From contig NZ_JPLZ01000007.1 of assembly GCF_000735135.1 (NCBI RefSeq), positions 236,882 through 300,881 on the forward strand: DNA of 64,000 nt, given 5' to 3'. A program made the translations under genes and the position numbers. Below, piece after piece: positions 1 through 8,848 of this stretch. The notes beneath the pieces were generated by a model. That model did no database searches, had not been told where the DNA came from, and saw only the letters and a list, made by a program, of their open reading frames with translations. The DNA is from Chryseobacterium sp. FH1. Its GTDB lineage: Bacteria > Bacteroidota > Bacteroidia > Flavobacteriales > Weeksellaceae. Every line of letters begins with the position of its first letter. Positions within the stretch are counted from its first letter, which is position 1.

Positions 1-342
1 GGAATCCAGCATTTCCCAGCTGTGTCCTTCGCCAGTTGTGTCTTCTGCAAGCAGGATAATTCCAGGTTCAATCATAAAAGTAGAACCGTCACTCACTTTG
101 AATTTAATTTTTCCTTTGATTGTAATGACGTATTGTTTTCTTGGTGCAGGATGTTTGCTTTTTTCCCATTCTTCGGTCTTGTTACTGACCCAGAAAGTGG
201 TTGTGTTCATTGGTTTTAGCGTAGGAATAGTTCCTCTTTCAAAACTGCAAAGGCCATTTTCTGTGCTGAATAATCTGATGGCTGGAATTGATTCTGTTCC
301 CTCGTGCTGATTGTCTTTACTTCCTGTTTTTGGTTCCTGCAT
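1..342 (-). CDS. Cupin-domain protein, partial (C-terminus beyond left edge)
   Basis: An open frame of 114 codons begins at ATG (complement of 340-342) and runs off the left edge without a stop. The visible protein starts MQEPKTGSKDNQHEGTESIP and contains TTFWVSNKTEEWEK, KQYVITIKGKIKFKVSDG and FMIEPGIILLAEDTTGEGHS. This is the strand pattern of a small cupin (RmlC-like barrel) with a conserved G-x-HSW end. Such proteins bind or isomerise small molecules, but the substrate cannot be told. It is divergent from sbcD; the 135 bp between them shows no clear TAnnTTTG box. The cupin fold is inferred from the pattern only. Confidence 0.6.
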   Translation of the reverse strand, partial: MQEPKTGSKDNQHEGTESIPAIRLFSTENGLCSFERGTIPTLKPMNTTTFWVSNKTEEWEKSKHPAPRKQYVITIKGKIKFKVSDGSTFMIEPGIILLAEDTTGEGHSWEMLDS

Positions 343-477
343 AAGATGTTGCGTAAGGTTTAAAAATACGAATTTAATTTTCAATCTTAATAAAGTTGTT
401 GCGGGAAGGTTTTACGAAATATAAATCTTTACGGTTTTCCGTTTTGTCCTCTTTCATCAAAAAACTATCTTTATAAA

Positions 478-1683
478 ATGAAAATCCTGCACACCGCCGA
501 TTGGCATCTCGGTAAACGCCTAGAAAATTTTTCCCGTTTGGAAGAACAAAAACTTGTAATGAACGAGTTGGTGGAGATTGCTGATGCCGAGGATGTGGAT
601 TTAGTTCTTGTTGCAGGCGATTTGTTTGATAATTTCAATCCGTCGACGGAAGCTATGGAATTATTTTATAGGACTTTGAAACAACTTTCCAAAAATGGAA
701 AACGTCCCGTCGTTGCCATTGCAGGAAACCACGATTCGCCAGATAGAATTGATGCGCCAAATCCGTTGGCAAAAGAGTGTGGAATCATTTTGATTGGTCA
801 TCCTAACGCAGAAATTAAGATTTTCGAACTGGAGCATTTTAAAATTATCAATACCGATAAAGGATTCATCGAACTCAAATTAAATCAATTCGATTATCCG
901 ATAAGAATTATTCACACAGCTTATGCCAACGAAATTCGTTTGAAGGAATATCTTGGTGAAGACAACAAAGAGGTCGCACTCAGCAATTCTTTGCAAAATA
1001 CGTGGCAGAATCTAGCTGATACTTATTGCGATGAGAACGGAATTAATGTGCTGATGGCTCATCTTTATATGATGAAGAGAGGTGCTGAAAAACCTGAAGA
1101 ACCAGAAGGCGAAAAACCAATTATGATTGGAAATGCCGACTTGCTTTATACGGAAATTATTCCATCTCAAATCCAATACACAGCTTTGGGACATCTCCAT
1201 AACTTCCGGAATATCGGGACTTTGGAGAAGCCAGTTGTTTATTCGTCTTCGTCTCTTTGCTATAGTTTTAGTGAAGCTGGGCAGAAAAAATCTGTCAATA
1301 TCATTGATTTGAAACCTTCCGAAAATCCTCAAACCAAAACCGTCGAAATCAAAAGTGGAAAACCGCTTTTCCGGAAAACCTTTGATAATATTGAAAATAC
1401 AATTTCCTGGTTGCAAGACAATCCTGACACTTTGGTAGAATTGACTTTAGAAAGCGACACTTTTCTAAAAGCTGAAGATAGAAAGTTGCTTTATCAAACC
1501 CATCACGGCATTATTCATCTCATTCCGAAACTAAAATATGACATCATCGATTCTAATGAAACGGATAAAAGCATCAATCTGAATCAGGACATTCAGGATT
1601 TGTTCAAAGATTACTTCAAATCGAAAAATCAAAATCAGGAACCGAATGACGAACTGATGAATATTTTCAAGGAATTGATTTAA
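478..1683 (+). CDS. sbcD: Exonuclease subunit SbcD (Mre11-type nuclease)
   Basis: This is the nuclease subunit of the SbcCD (Rad50-Mre11 type) complex, which cleaves DNA hairpins and protein-blocked ends in the cytoplasm. The calcineurin-type metal motifs are all present: D8-x-H10 in HTADWHLGKR, D48 in VAGDLFD, N84-H85 in AGNHDS and H239/H241 in LGHLH. At 401 aa it matches the usual SbcD length. The ATG at 478 puts HTADWH at the expected distance from the N-terminus. sbcC follows after 62 bp on the same strand, so the two are probably one operon. A near-consensus -7 box, TATCTTTA at 466-473, lies almost on the start codon, so the leader may be extremely short. Confidence 0.95.
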   Translation: MKILHTADWHLGKRLENFSRLEEQKLVMNELVEIADAEDVDLVLVAGDLFDNFNPSTEAMELFYRTLKQLSKNGKRPVVAIAGNHDSPDRIDAPNPLAKECGIILIGHPNAEIKIFELEHFKIINTDKGFIELKLNQFDYPIRIIHTAYANEIRLKEYLGEDNKEVALSNSLQNTWQNLADTYCDENGINVLMAHLYMMKRGAEKPEEPEGEKPIMIGNADLLYTEIIPSQIQYTALGHLHNFRNIGTLEKPVVYSSSSLCYSFSEAGQKKSVNIIDLKPSENPQTKTVEIKSGKPLFRKTFDNIENTISWLQDNPDTLVELTLESDTFLKAEDRKLLYQTHHGIIHLIPKLKYDIIDSNETDKSINLNQDIQDLFKDYFKSKNQNQEPNDELMNIFKELI

Positions 1684-1745
1684 AGAAAGATAAAATTTAA
1701 AGACTCAAAAATCAATCAACCAGCAACTATCAACCAACGACCAAA

Positions 1746-4700
1746 ATGCTTCCAATAAAACTCACAATAGAAGGGCTTTATTCCTATCAAACCAGACAAA
1801 CGATTGACTTTTCGGAACTGACTCAAGCTGGCTTGTTCGGGATTTTTGGAGCCGTTGGTTCTGGGAAATCCTCAATTTTGGAGGCTGTCAGTTTTGCACT
1901 TTATGGTGAAACTGAAAGGATGAACAGCAAGGATAGTCGTGCTTACAATATGATGAATCTCCGTAGCAATCGGTCTTTCATCGAGTTTGATTTTCAGAAT
2001 TATGAGAATAGAACTTTTCGCGCTGTTCGTGAGTTTCGGAGAAATGCAAAACGTTTTGATGATGTAAAGGTTTACAATACTTGCTTTTATGAAGAGAAAA
2101 ATGGTGAATGGATTCCACTGGAACATACGAATGCGTCTGAAATTCTGGGTTTGAGTTATGAGAATTTCAAGCGGACGATTATTATTCCGCAAGGTCAGTT
2201 CAAGGAGTTTCTGGAATTGGGAGCCAAAGACCGAACGCAAATGATGAAGGAAATCTTCGGACTTCACAAATACGATTTGCAGGATAAAGTTTCTACGAAA
2301 GTTTCCGAAACCAAATATGAATTGGCGGAACTCGAAGGGAAATTGGGAACTTTTGAGGAAGTTTCTGAAGAGATTATCAATCAAAAAAGCGAGGAACTGA
2401 ATCTTTCTAAAATTAATTTTGGTAAGGAAAAAGAAGTTCATAATCAACTTGAAGTAAATTTTCAGAAACTCAAAAATCTGAAAACTGATTTTGATAATCT
2501 AAAAATAAAAGAAGCCGAATTTGTCATTAAAGAAATAGAAAATGAAAAATTCCAGAAGCTTGAACAGCAATTGGAAGTTTTTGAAACTGCGGAAAGAAAC
2601 TTCAAATCTTTGTTGACGGAAAAGAAGCGTTTGTCTTCTGAAATCAATCAAAATTTGAAGACTCAAGAATCAACTAAGATAGAATTTGATGTGCTTGCTG
2701 AAACTTTAAATCAATTGAAACAGAATATTTCGGCATTAGAAAATGATTTCAATCAACTGGAAAACAGCAAACAAAAAGCGGTTGATTTGTTGAATGTTTC
2801 CAAGATTTTGGATTTCGAAACTCAGAAAAATCTGTTGTTGGAAAGAATTGAAAAAGGTGAAAAAACCATATCAGATTCGAAGAAAAAGGAAATTGAGATT
2901 CAAAAAATTATAGATGTTGAATCCAAATCGATTTCGGATTTGAAGTTGAAGAAAACGGATACTAAAATTCTTATGGAAGTTGAAAACTGGTTTCAAATCA
3001 GGAAAAACTACCAAACCGAATGGTCTAATTTTCAAAAAAACATTCTTTCGAAATCTGAGGAAATTGCGAAACAGCAAATCTTACTGAATGAATTTCCCGA
3101 AAACTGGAAGGAAGAATTCTCTTCCAAACATCTTGTTTTGAATGAGAAAAAACTGAATCATCAGAATCAGAAAAGTCATTTAGAGTTATCTCAAAAACTG
3201 TCAGAATTTGCTCAGAACATCGAAGACGGAAAACCTTGTCCGCTTTGTGGGTCACTGGAACATCCAGAGATTTTGATCTCAGAAAATGTTACGGAATCAT
3301 TGAGGACTTTGGAGGCTGAACTTCTGAATATTGAAGAATTAATTGAGAAAATCAAAAGAGACGAAAAGCAGATTGAGAAAATTCTGGAACTGAAACAGCT
3401 TTTGGAAAATCAGAAAATTGAATTGGAAAATCAAAAATCAGAATCTGATAAAAAATCAAAATTACATTCTGAACAATTTATTTGGAATCAATTTGATAAA
3501 GAAGATGATACTCAATTTTCTACTCAAAAAACCGAAGCTTTTGTATTGGAACAGAAAATTTCTTCAGCAGAGAAATTGCTTGATGAACATCGAAGAGCAC
3601 TAGAAAATCAACAAAAAGAAACCAAACGTTTTGAAGAGGCGATTGTTGATTTTAAAAATAAAAAAATCAGTCTGGAAACTTCTATTTCAGATTTAAAGCA
3701 AAGTTTGAAAGTTCTCGATTTTAGAGATTTTGAAACCGCAAATTCGGCAGACATCAAGATTGAATCTGAGAATTTGTCTATCAAAAATACTTCGGTCGAA
3801 AATCAATATAAACAATTTCAAAAAGATTTGTTGGAGACAACCCCGAAAGTTGCTTCTAAGGAAACATTGCTTGCTCAAATTTCAAAACAAATTGACGAGC
3901 TTCAAAAATCTGAAAAAGAAAATATTGAAAATATTGAATCTATTTTAGCGAAATCCTCATTCACAAACTTTGAAGAAGTCGAGACGATTTTATCTCAAGA
4001 TTTTGATATTCAAACGTCGCGAAAAGAAATTCAGGATTTTAAAATCAGTTTTAATACGCTGAAAGAAATCATTAATTCTTTAAAGTTGAAATTAAGAGAG
4101 TCCAATTTCGAAGAATCAGAATTCGTGGCAAAGGAGAATGATTTTTTAGTTTCTCAGGAAAATATTTCTCAATTACAAAAGCAATTGACAATTATCGAAA
4201 AACAACTTTCGGATTTGCAGAAAAGTTTTGAAACCAAGAAAGAATTGATTCTCGAGCAAAATAAATTGTCACTAAGAAAAGCGAATCTTGATACACTTTC
4301 TAATCTTTTCAAAGGTGCTGGATTTGTGCAATATGTTTCGTCGATTTACCTGAAACAACTTTGTGATAACGCGAATATCAGATTCCATAGAATGACTAGA
4401 AATCAACTCAGTTTGCAAGTCAATGACAAGAATGAATTTGAAATCATTGATTATCTGAACGAAGGAAAAACGCGAAGTGTAAAAACTTTATCAGGCGGAC
4501 AAAGTTTCCAGGTTTCGCTAAGTTTGGCGTTGGCTTTGGCGGAAAGTATGCAATCGCAGGCGAAATCGGATAGGAACTTTTTCTTTATTGATGAAGGTTT
4601 CGGAACGCAAGACCCGGAATCTGTGAATTTGGTCTTTGAAACATTGATGAATCTTCAGAAAGAAAATCGAATCGTCGGAATTATTTCACACGTTGAAGAA

Positions 4701-4781
4701 TTGAAGGAGAAAATCCCAATTTCGCTGAACATTACTAAAGATGAAGAAACTGGAAGTAAGATTGAAATGATTCTGAGTTAA
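1746..4781 (+). CDS. sbcC: Exonuclease subunit SbcC (Rad50-type ATPase)
   Basis: This is the ATPase and coiled-coil partner of SbcD; it opens and tethers DNA ends for the nuclease. At 1011 aa it is close to the usual ~1050. Visible parts are Walker A GAVGSGKSS (about residues 35-43), long Glu/Lys/Gln-rich coiled coils, a zinc-hook CPLCG (C498 and C501) at mid-protein, the ABC signature LSGGQSF (about 915) and Walker B FFFIDEGFG (about 945). The ATG at 1746 gives the canonical N-terminus MLPIKLTIEGLYSY. The stop overlaps the stop of the convergent UPF0104 gene: the two share TTAA at 4778-4781. Confidence 0.96.
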   Translation: MLPIKLTIEGLYSYQTRQTIDFSELTQAGLFGIFGAVGSGKSSILEAVSFALYGETERMNSKDSRAYNMMNLRSNRSFIEFDFQNYENRTFRAVREFRRNAKRFDDVKVYNTCFYEEKNGEWIPLEHTNASEILGLSYENFKRTIIIPQGQFKEFLELGAKDRTQMMKEIFGLHKYDLQDKVSTKVSETKYELAELEGKLGTFEEVSEEIINQKSEELNLSKINFGKEKEVHNQLEVNFQKLKNLKTDFDNLKIKEAEFVIKEIENEKFQKLEQQLEVFETAERNFKSLLTEKKRLSSEINQNLKTQESTKIEFDVLAETLNQLKQNISALENDFNQLENSKQKAVDLLNVSKILDFETQKNLLLERIEKGEKTISDSKKKEIEIQKIIDVESKSISDLKLKKTDTKILMEVENWFQIRKNYQTEWSNFQKNILSKSEEIAKQQILLNEFPENWKEEFSSKHLVLNEKKLNHQNQKSHLELSQKLSEFAQNIEDGKPCPLCGSLEHPEILISENVTESLRTLEAELLNIEELIEKIKRDEKQIEKILELKQLLENQKIELENQKSESDKKSKLHSEQFIWNQFDKEDDTQFSTQKTEAFVLEQKISSAEKLLDEHRRALENQQKETKRFEEAIVDFKNKKISLETSISDLKQSLKVLDFRDFETANSADIKIESENLSIKNTSVENQYKQFQKDLLETTPKVASKETLLAQISKQIDELQKSEKENIENIESILAKSSFTNFEEVETILSQDFDIQTSRKEIQDFKISFNTLKEIINSLKLKLRESNFEESEFVAKENDFLVSQENISQLQKQLTIIEKQLSDLQKSFETKKELILEQNKLSLRKANLDTLSNLFKGAGFVQYVSSIYLKQLCDNANIRFHRMTRNQLSLQVNDKNEFEIIDYLNEGKTRSVKTLSGGQSFQVSLSLALALAESMQSQAKSDRNFFFIDEGFGTQDPESVNLVFETLMNLQKENRIVGIISHVEELKEKIPISLNITKDEETGSKIEMILS

Positions 4782-5830
4782 AGCTTCCTATTCTTCGCCA
4801 ACATCGGAATCGAAATCAAGCCCATTACAAGCATAATGATGATTTGCAAAGGCAATGTGATGAAAGAGTAGGCGAGTCCCAATTCTCCGCCTTCTACAGC
4901 GTCTTTTCCCATCGAAATGAATAAAGCTGTGAACCCGAATTTCATAGCTAGATTAAAAGCACCAATTCCGCCACTTGCTGGGATTATCATTCCCAAAGTA
5001 CCAACGACCAAGATGAAACAACCGTCTGCTGGTGAAAAATTGGAAGTTTCCGGCAATGCAAAGCAAACCAAATAAGAAGCGAAGAAATAGCAAATCCAAA
5101 TTCCTGCCGTGTAAAGGATGAATTTTCCTTTTTGTTTTAAGGTCAAAATAGATTTTAAACCTTCAAAAACCCCTTTAGCAAAATCGATTAATTTATCTTT
5201 TTTATATATGAATAAATAGGATAGGACTGCGATTACAATAATTCCAATAGCAATTTTTGAAAAGAAATAAAATTGTTCTAAATCAGTAATTCCAATTTTT
5301 AGCAAAGATTGCTCAAACCAATTTAATTCTTTTTTTTCTACAGCTTTTTGTTGAGTCGCCGCTTTGTAGAAAGCCAAGAGCGCATCATATTTGAAAATCA
5401 AAGTCAATAATGCGAAGATTCCCATACAAACCAAGTCGACAACTCGTTCCAAAATAATCGTTCCAAAAGACTTGTCAACCGGAACTTTTTCTACGCCGTA
5501 AAGTGCGGTTGAACGGGCAACTTCACCACTTCTTGGAATAGTAAGATTCATCAAATAACCGAAGGAAAGTGACCAAAGTGAGTTCGAATTGGAAATCTTA
5601 TGACCCATTGGTTCCAACAAAAGATTCCATCGGATGGCTCTGAACCAATAAGCGGAGATTCCAAAAAATCCTGCAAACGCTACCCAAATGTAATTGGCTT
5701 TTTGCAGTGAAACTTTGATTTTGTCAAAGTCCAATCCTTTGAGAGCAAGCCATAGAAATAATCCTGCAATCGCAATCGAAATTAAAACTGTCAGAATTTT
5801 TTTGAGTAATGATGGCTTCTTTTCTTCCAA
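4778..5830 (-). CDS. UPF0104 / LPG synthase-like flippase-fold membrane protein
   Basis: A 350-aa inner-membrane protein with about eight hydrophobic segments and the family motif LTIPRSGEVARSTALYG near residue 105. The family (lysylphosphatidylglycerol synthase transmembrane region, UPF0104) includes lipid flippase domains. The Bacteroidota members are standalone and their substrate is not established. The start is TTG: an in-frame TAA lies a few codons upstream and the next Met is beyond residue 75, so no ATG start is available. It follows panD by 12 bp and is probably co-transcribed with it. It converges on sbcC with a 4-bp overlap. Confidence 0.8.
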   Translation of the reverse strand: MEEKKPSLLKKILTVLISIAIAGLFLWLALKGLDFDKIKVSLQKANYIWVAFAGFFGISAYWFRAIRWNLLLEPMGHKISNSNSLWSLSFGYLMNLTIPRSGEVARSTALYGVEKVPVDKSFGTIILERVVDLVCMGIFALLTLIFKYDALLAFYKAATQQKAVEKKELNWFEQSLLKIGITDLEQFYFFSKIAIGIIVIAVLSYLFIYKKDKLIDFAKGVFEGLKSILTLKQKGKFILYTAGIWICYFFASYLVCFALPETSNFSPADGCFILVVGTLGMIIPASGGIGAFNLAMKFGFTALFISMGKDAVEGGELGLAYSFITLPLQIIIMLVMGLISIPMLAKNRKL

Positions 5831-5842
5831 TGTGATTAGGAA

Positions 5843-6193
5843 TTATGTGAGGAGATTGGTCGCTTCGTCTGGGAAAACAATTTTTGGCTGGAAATCTTTA
5901 GCTTCCTCAGGACTCATCTGCGCATAAGCGATGATGATGATGATATCGCCTTTCTGTACTTTTCGGGCCGCAGGACCATTGAGGCATATTTCGCCAGATT
6001 TTCTCTTCCCTTTGATAACGTAGGTGTCAAAACGTTCGCCGTTGTTGACGTTTACGATATAGACTCTCTCACCAACGATCAAGCCGGCCGCTTCTATAAG
6101 GTCTTCGTCAATAGTGATGCTTCCAATATAATCAAGGTCTGATGCAGTGACACGAACCCTATGGATTTTCGATTTAAAAACTTCGATAAACAT
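5843..6193 (-). CDS. panD: Aspartate 1-decarboxylase
   Basis: A pyruvoyl enzyme that decarboxylates L-aspartate to beta-alanine for pantothenate and CoA synthesis. The proenzyme self-cleaves at Gly24-Ser25; this pair is present in [11 protein letters not shown] at exactly residues 24 and 25. FDTYVIKG and the substrate-site NGPAAR motif are also present. Its 116 aa is normal. The start aligns with known PanD N-termini (KIHRVRVT at residues 9-16), so the ATG at 6193 is secure. It appears to be the first gene of a two-gene unit with the UPF0104 gene. Its promoter box lies only 5 nt upstream of the ATG. Confidence 0.95.
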   Translation of the reverse strand: MFIEVFKSKIHRVRVTASDLDYIGSITIDEDLIEAAGLIVGERVYIVNVNNGERFDTYVIKGKRKSGEICLNGPAARKVQKGDIIIIIAYAQMSPEEAKDFQPKIVFPDEATNLLT

Positions 6194-6198
6194 ATATG

Positions 6199-6206
6199 CA
6201 AATTTA
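6199..6206 (-). promoter_or_regulatory. Candidate -7 box of panD
   Basis: TAAATTTG read on the minus strand is a perfect TAnnTTTG. Only 5 nt separate it from the panD ATG, which implies a leaderless or nearly leaderless mRNA. I see no clear TTG element at -33. The rest of the 359-bp gap 6194-6552 is AT-rich and, apart from the hup promoter, holds nothing I recognise. Confidence 0.5.
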
Positions 6207-6489
6207 CGCTAAATAATAAAATTGAGAAAGAAGATTTTGCGATTACTCTTAAATGGCACTATTTTTCTATTGGCTGATGCATTGTAGATACTTTTAAAAT
6301 TGATATTCGTTTTTATGAATTTATGAATATGATAATATTTTATTGTTACTCATTATTATTGTTGATGAATAAAGATAATTTATTAAAAATGATATTTAAT
6401 AAAGCGAGTGTTTTCGTCAAAATTCGATTTGCCGAAAACGCATTGTTTTAAAAAAAAAGATACATACTTCACTAATTTTTATAAAAATA

Positions 6490-6520
6490 TTTGCACGATA
6501 TGAAAATTGTCTTATATTTG
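6490..6520 (+). promoter_or_regulatory. Promoter of hup
   Basis: TTTG at 6490-6493 and TATATTTG at 6513-6520 are separated by 19 nt. This is a textbook Bacteroidota sigma-A promoter (-33 TTG, -7 TAnnTTTG). The predicted start lies near 6527, leaving a roughly 25-nt leader before the hup ATG. Confidence 0.75.
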
Positions 6521-6552
6521 CTATAACAACATAACTTTAATTAATAAATATT

Positions 6553-6852
6553 ATGAACAAGTCTGAATTAATCGACGCTATCGCGAAGGATGCAGAAATC
6601 ACAAAAGCTGCTGCTAAAAAAGCTTTGGAATCTTTTGTTGCTAACGTAACAGAAACACTTAAGAAAAAAGATGGTAAAGTATCTCTAGTTGGATTCGGTA
6701 CTTTCTCAGTATCTGAAAGAGCCGCAAGACAAGGTATCAACCCTGCAACTAAAAAACCAATTCAAATTGAAGCAAAAACAGTTGCGAAATTCAAAGCTGG
6801 TGCTGATTTGGCTACTGCGGTTGCTGGTCCTGCTACAGGTAAGAAAAAATAA
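6553..6852 (+). CDS. hup: HU family DNA-binding protein
   Basis: A 99-aa histone-like HU protein that bends and compacts DNA as a dimer. It starts MNKSELIDAIAKDAEITKAA. The beta-arm region GFGTFSVSERAARQGINPAT carries the conserved RxGxNP motif (here RQGINP) that inserts Pro into the minor groove. The C-terminus has an Ala/Gly/Lys-rich extension ending in TGKKK, longer than in E. coli HU (about 90 aa) and common in Bacteroidota. It is monocistronic, with a strong promoter upstream and a hairpin terminator shared with ribA downstream. Confidence 0.96.
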   Translation: MNKSELIDAIAKDAEITKAAAKKALESFVANVTETLKKKDGKVSLVGFGTFSVSERAARQGINPATKKPIQIEAKTVAKFKAGADLATAVAGPATGKKK

Positions 6853-6873
6853 TTTATTTGAATTTATTCAAAT

Positions 6874-6901
6874 AAAAAAACCGTCTGAGGACGGTTTTTT
6901 T
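6874..6901. terminator. Bidirectional terminator between hup and ribA
   Basis: AAAAAAACCGTC, loop TGAG, GACGGTTTTTTT: a GC-rich stem flanked by A and T runs. It works for hup on the plus strand and for the convergent ribA operon on the minus strand. Confidence 0.9.
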
Positions 6902-6911
6902 ATTTTTATGA

Positions 6912-7508
6912 TTAAGGATTTTCATCATCCAAAAGATGTCCGAAGAAGTCTTTCTTTGTTTTGAGATAAGACGCACTGGATAAGTTAGACTTGATTTGCA
7001 ATGGTATTCTAGAATTGAAATTAATATCGCTGTCTTGGATAATCTTGATTTTTTCAGGATTATTTGTCATCAGATTGACTGATTTCACCCCCAGTGTTTT
7101 CAAAATTTCTATCGCAATATCAAAATTACGGTCATCCGCAGGCAATCCTAATTCAAGATTTGCTTGAACTGTATCAAATCCTTTTTCCTGCAATGCGTAA
7201 GCTTTCAGTTTATTGATTATTCCTATATTTCTACCTTCTTGCCTTAGGTATATTATCATTCCGCCATTCTCCTGCATATATTGCATAGCCGAATTCAACT
7301 GTTGTCCACATTCGCACTTTTGAGAATGAAAGACTTCACCGGTAATACATTCTGAATGGATTCTAACATTGATAGGTTTTTCCAAATCTGTATCTTTAGC
7401 AATCAGAGCCATATGAGGCATCCAATCTTTCTCATTCTCAGAAAAAGCCATCATTCTGAATTCCCCAAAATCTGTGGGAACATTCGATTCTGCTTGTAGT
7501 TGTAACAT
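6912..7508 (-). CDS. ribA: GTP cyclohydrolase II (standalone RibA)
   Basis: Converts GTP to 2,5-diamino-6-ribosylamino-4-pyrimidinone 5'-phosphate, formate and pyrophosphate, the first step of riboflavin synthesis. The zinc ligands C54, C65 and C67 are present in HSECITGEVFHSQKCECG. The catalytic segment YLRQEGRNIG and the TNNPEKI motif are intact. At 198 aa it is a standalone enzyme of E. coli length. It is the last gene of the minus-strand envelope operon, 18 bp after the small lipoprotein gene. Its presence explains why the RibBA-like protein at 29927-31051 can have lost its own cyclohydrolase site. Confidence 0.95.
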   Translation of the reverse strand: MLQLQAESNVPTDFGEFRMMAFSENEKDWMPHMALIAKDTDLEKPINVRIHSECITGEVFHSQKCECGQQLNSAMQYMQENGGMIIYLRQEGRNIGIINKLKAYALQEKGFDTVQANLELGLPADDRNFDIAIEILKTLGVKSVNLMTNNPEKIKIIQDSDINFNSRIPLQIKSNLSSASYLKTKKDFFGHLLDDENP

Positions 7509-7526
7509 TAAAAATAACGGTGAGTT

Positions 7527-7988
7527 TTAGTTGGAAGACATAGATGTTGTCTCCATATTTTTACTTTGAGTTGCTTCCAGAAGATTCATGTTGGTTTTTA
7601 TTTTCACCATGTATCTGTTGAGAACTTCGTCATCTTCCTTCATCATAAATTTTCTAAGCTTCTGAATCTTCTTATAATTTTTTTCAAAGTCGTTCAAGGA
7701 TCTACTCTTTGAAGACTGGTTGAAGTCTCGTACAGAAGTTAAATAATCGGTGAGCGAGTTCTTCAAAGAAGTCACTTCTCTATTGACAGCATCATTCCTG
7801 AATTTTGGAAATGTTGACACCAAATTTGAGATAGAGGAAGCATAAACAATAGCTTCTGGCGTAAGGTAAGAATAGGGATCTGAATATAATTCAGAATGAA
7901 CTTGTTCCGAAGTTGCTGAGTTTGTAGAACAAGAAATTATAAATGATGACACAGCTACTGCTGACAAAAGCTTAATAAAAGGTTTCAT
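7527..7988 (-). CDS. Small lipoprotein of unknown function
   Basis: A 153-aa protein with a lipoprotein signal, MKPFIKLLSAVAVSSFIISC, where Cys20 is the predicted lipidated residue. The mature part is polar and mostly helical, with no motif I recognise. The start overlaps the stop of the DUF4254 gene by 4 bp (ATGA), so the two are translationally coupled. It sits in the envelope operon between DUF4254 and ribA. The envelope location is inferred from the lipobox; the function is unknown. Confidence 0.7.
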   Translation of the reverse strand: MKPFIKLLSAVAVSSFIISCSTNSATSEQVHSELYSDPYSYLTPEAIVYASSISNLVSTFPKFRNDAVNREVTSLKNSLTDYLTSVRDFNQSSKSRSLNDFEKNYKKIQKLRKFMMKEDDEVLNRYMVKIKTNMNLLEATQSKNMETTSMSSN

Positions 7989-8599
7989 TTTTTCTGTATT
8001 TTTTGATACAGGATTGGATTAAGACTTTCATCATTATACATTTTCATCTGTTTGTAAAGTTTCATCTTAACTTTACCGTTTTCGATATCAGAGAGCAACT
8101 GGTCTATGGCTGTAGAAAGATCTTTTTTCTGTTCCAAAAGTACATTCAACTTTTGTGTACACTGTAATTTATGTTCTTCCGAAGCATCTTCACGAGAAGC
8201 TTCGATAGACATGTGGTATATTTTTAAAGATAAGATGGAAAATCTATCTATGCACCAAGCCGGAGTTTCGCTGTTTATCCTAGCATCAGGATCAGGAGTA
8301 ATATTCTCGAAGTTTTTGTAAAACCAAAAATCAATCTGTTCTACCAGATCTGTCCTTTTTTGGTTCAATTTATCTATTCTTCTTTTTATTTTAAGAGCTT
8401 CTGACGGATCGATATCTTCTTCACGAATAATATCTTCCAAATGCCATTGTACGGTATCAATCCAGTTCTTTGAATACAAAATCCATTCCAAACTATTGAC
8501 TTGGAATGGGTTAGTCTCTTGTGAATTGACATCGTCACTAATATGATAATCTTCAACCGATTGATTGAAGATTTCCCATGCTGTTTTCGTTAAACTCAT
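7985..8599 (-). CDS. DUF4254 domain protein
   Basis: A 204-aa soluble helical protein, recognised as DUF4254 from the N-terminus MSLTKTAWEIFNQSVEDYH and the block NPFQVNSLEWILYSKNWIDT with WHLEDIIRE. The C-terminal half contains WCIDRFSILSLKIYHM, typical of the family. In Bacteroidota the family is found near envelope or LPS genes; its biochemical role is not established to my knowledge. It lies 9 bp downstream of tatA and overlaps the following lipoprotein gene by 4 bp. Confidence 0.75.
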   Translation of the reverse strand: MSLTKTAWEIFNQSVEDYHISDDVNSQETNPFQVNSLEWILYSKNWIDTVQWHLEDIIREEDIDPSEALKIKRRIDKLNQKRTDLVEQIDFWFYKNFENITPDPDARINSETPAWCIDRFSILSLKIYHMSIEASREDASEEHKLQCTQKLNVLLEQKKDLSTAIDQLLSDIENGKVKMKLYKQMKMYNDESLNPILYQKIQKK

Positions 8600-8608
8600 T
8601 AATGATAC

Positions 8609-8818
8609 TTATATATTAGGAGAAGGATCATTATTTGGAGAAGATGGATCTTTCTTCTTGTCATCTTCTTTCACAGCATCTTTAAACTCTTTTACACCAG
8701 AGCCTAAACCTTTCATTAATTCAGGGATTTTTTTACCTCCAAACAACAAAAGGACAATCAAGGCAACTATTAAGATGTGTTGCCAAGAAATACTTAATAT
8801 AACGGTGGATATTATCAT
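8609..8818 (-). CDS. tatA: Sec-independent protein translocase subunit TatA/TatE
   Basis: A 69-aa protein with one N-terminal transmembrane helix (about residues 3-21), a short hinge ending in [14 protein letters not shown], and an amphipathic then acidic/lysine-rich tail. This is the TatA/E layout; TatA oligomers help pass folded twin-arginine substrates through the inner membrane. The conserved FG at the helix-hinge boundary is present. There is no tatC in the window, so the receptor is encoded elsewhere. It sits between the EnvC-like gene (30 bp upstream) and DUF4254 (9 bp downstream), in an envelope operon. Confidence 0.88.
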   Translation of the reverse strand: MIISTVILSISWQHILIVALIVLLLFGGKKIPELMKGLGSGVKEFKDAVKEDDKKKDPSSPNNDPSPNI

Positions 8819-8848
8819 CTTGATTTTTTTACAAAGTTAAATTATTTT

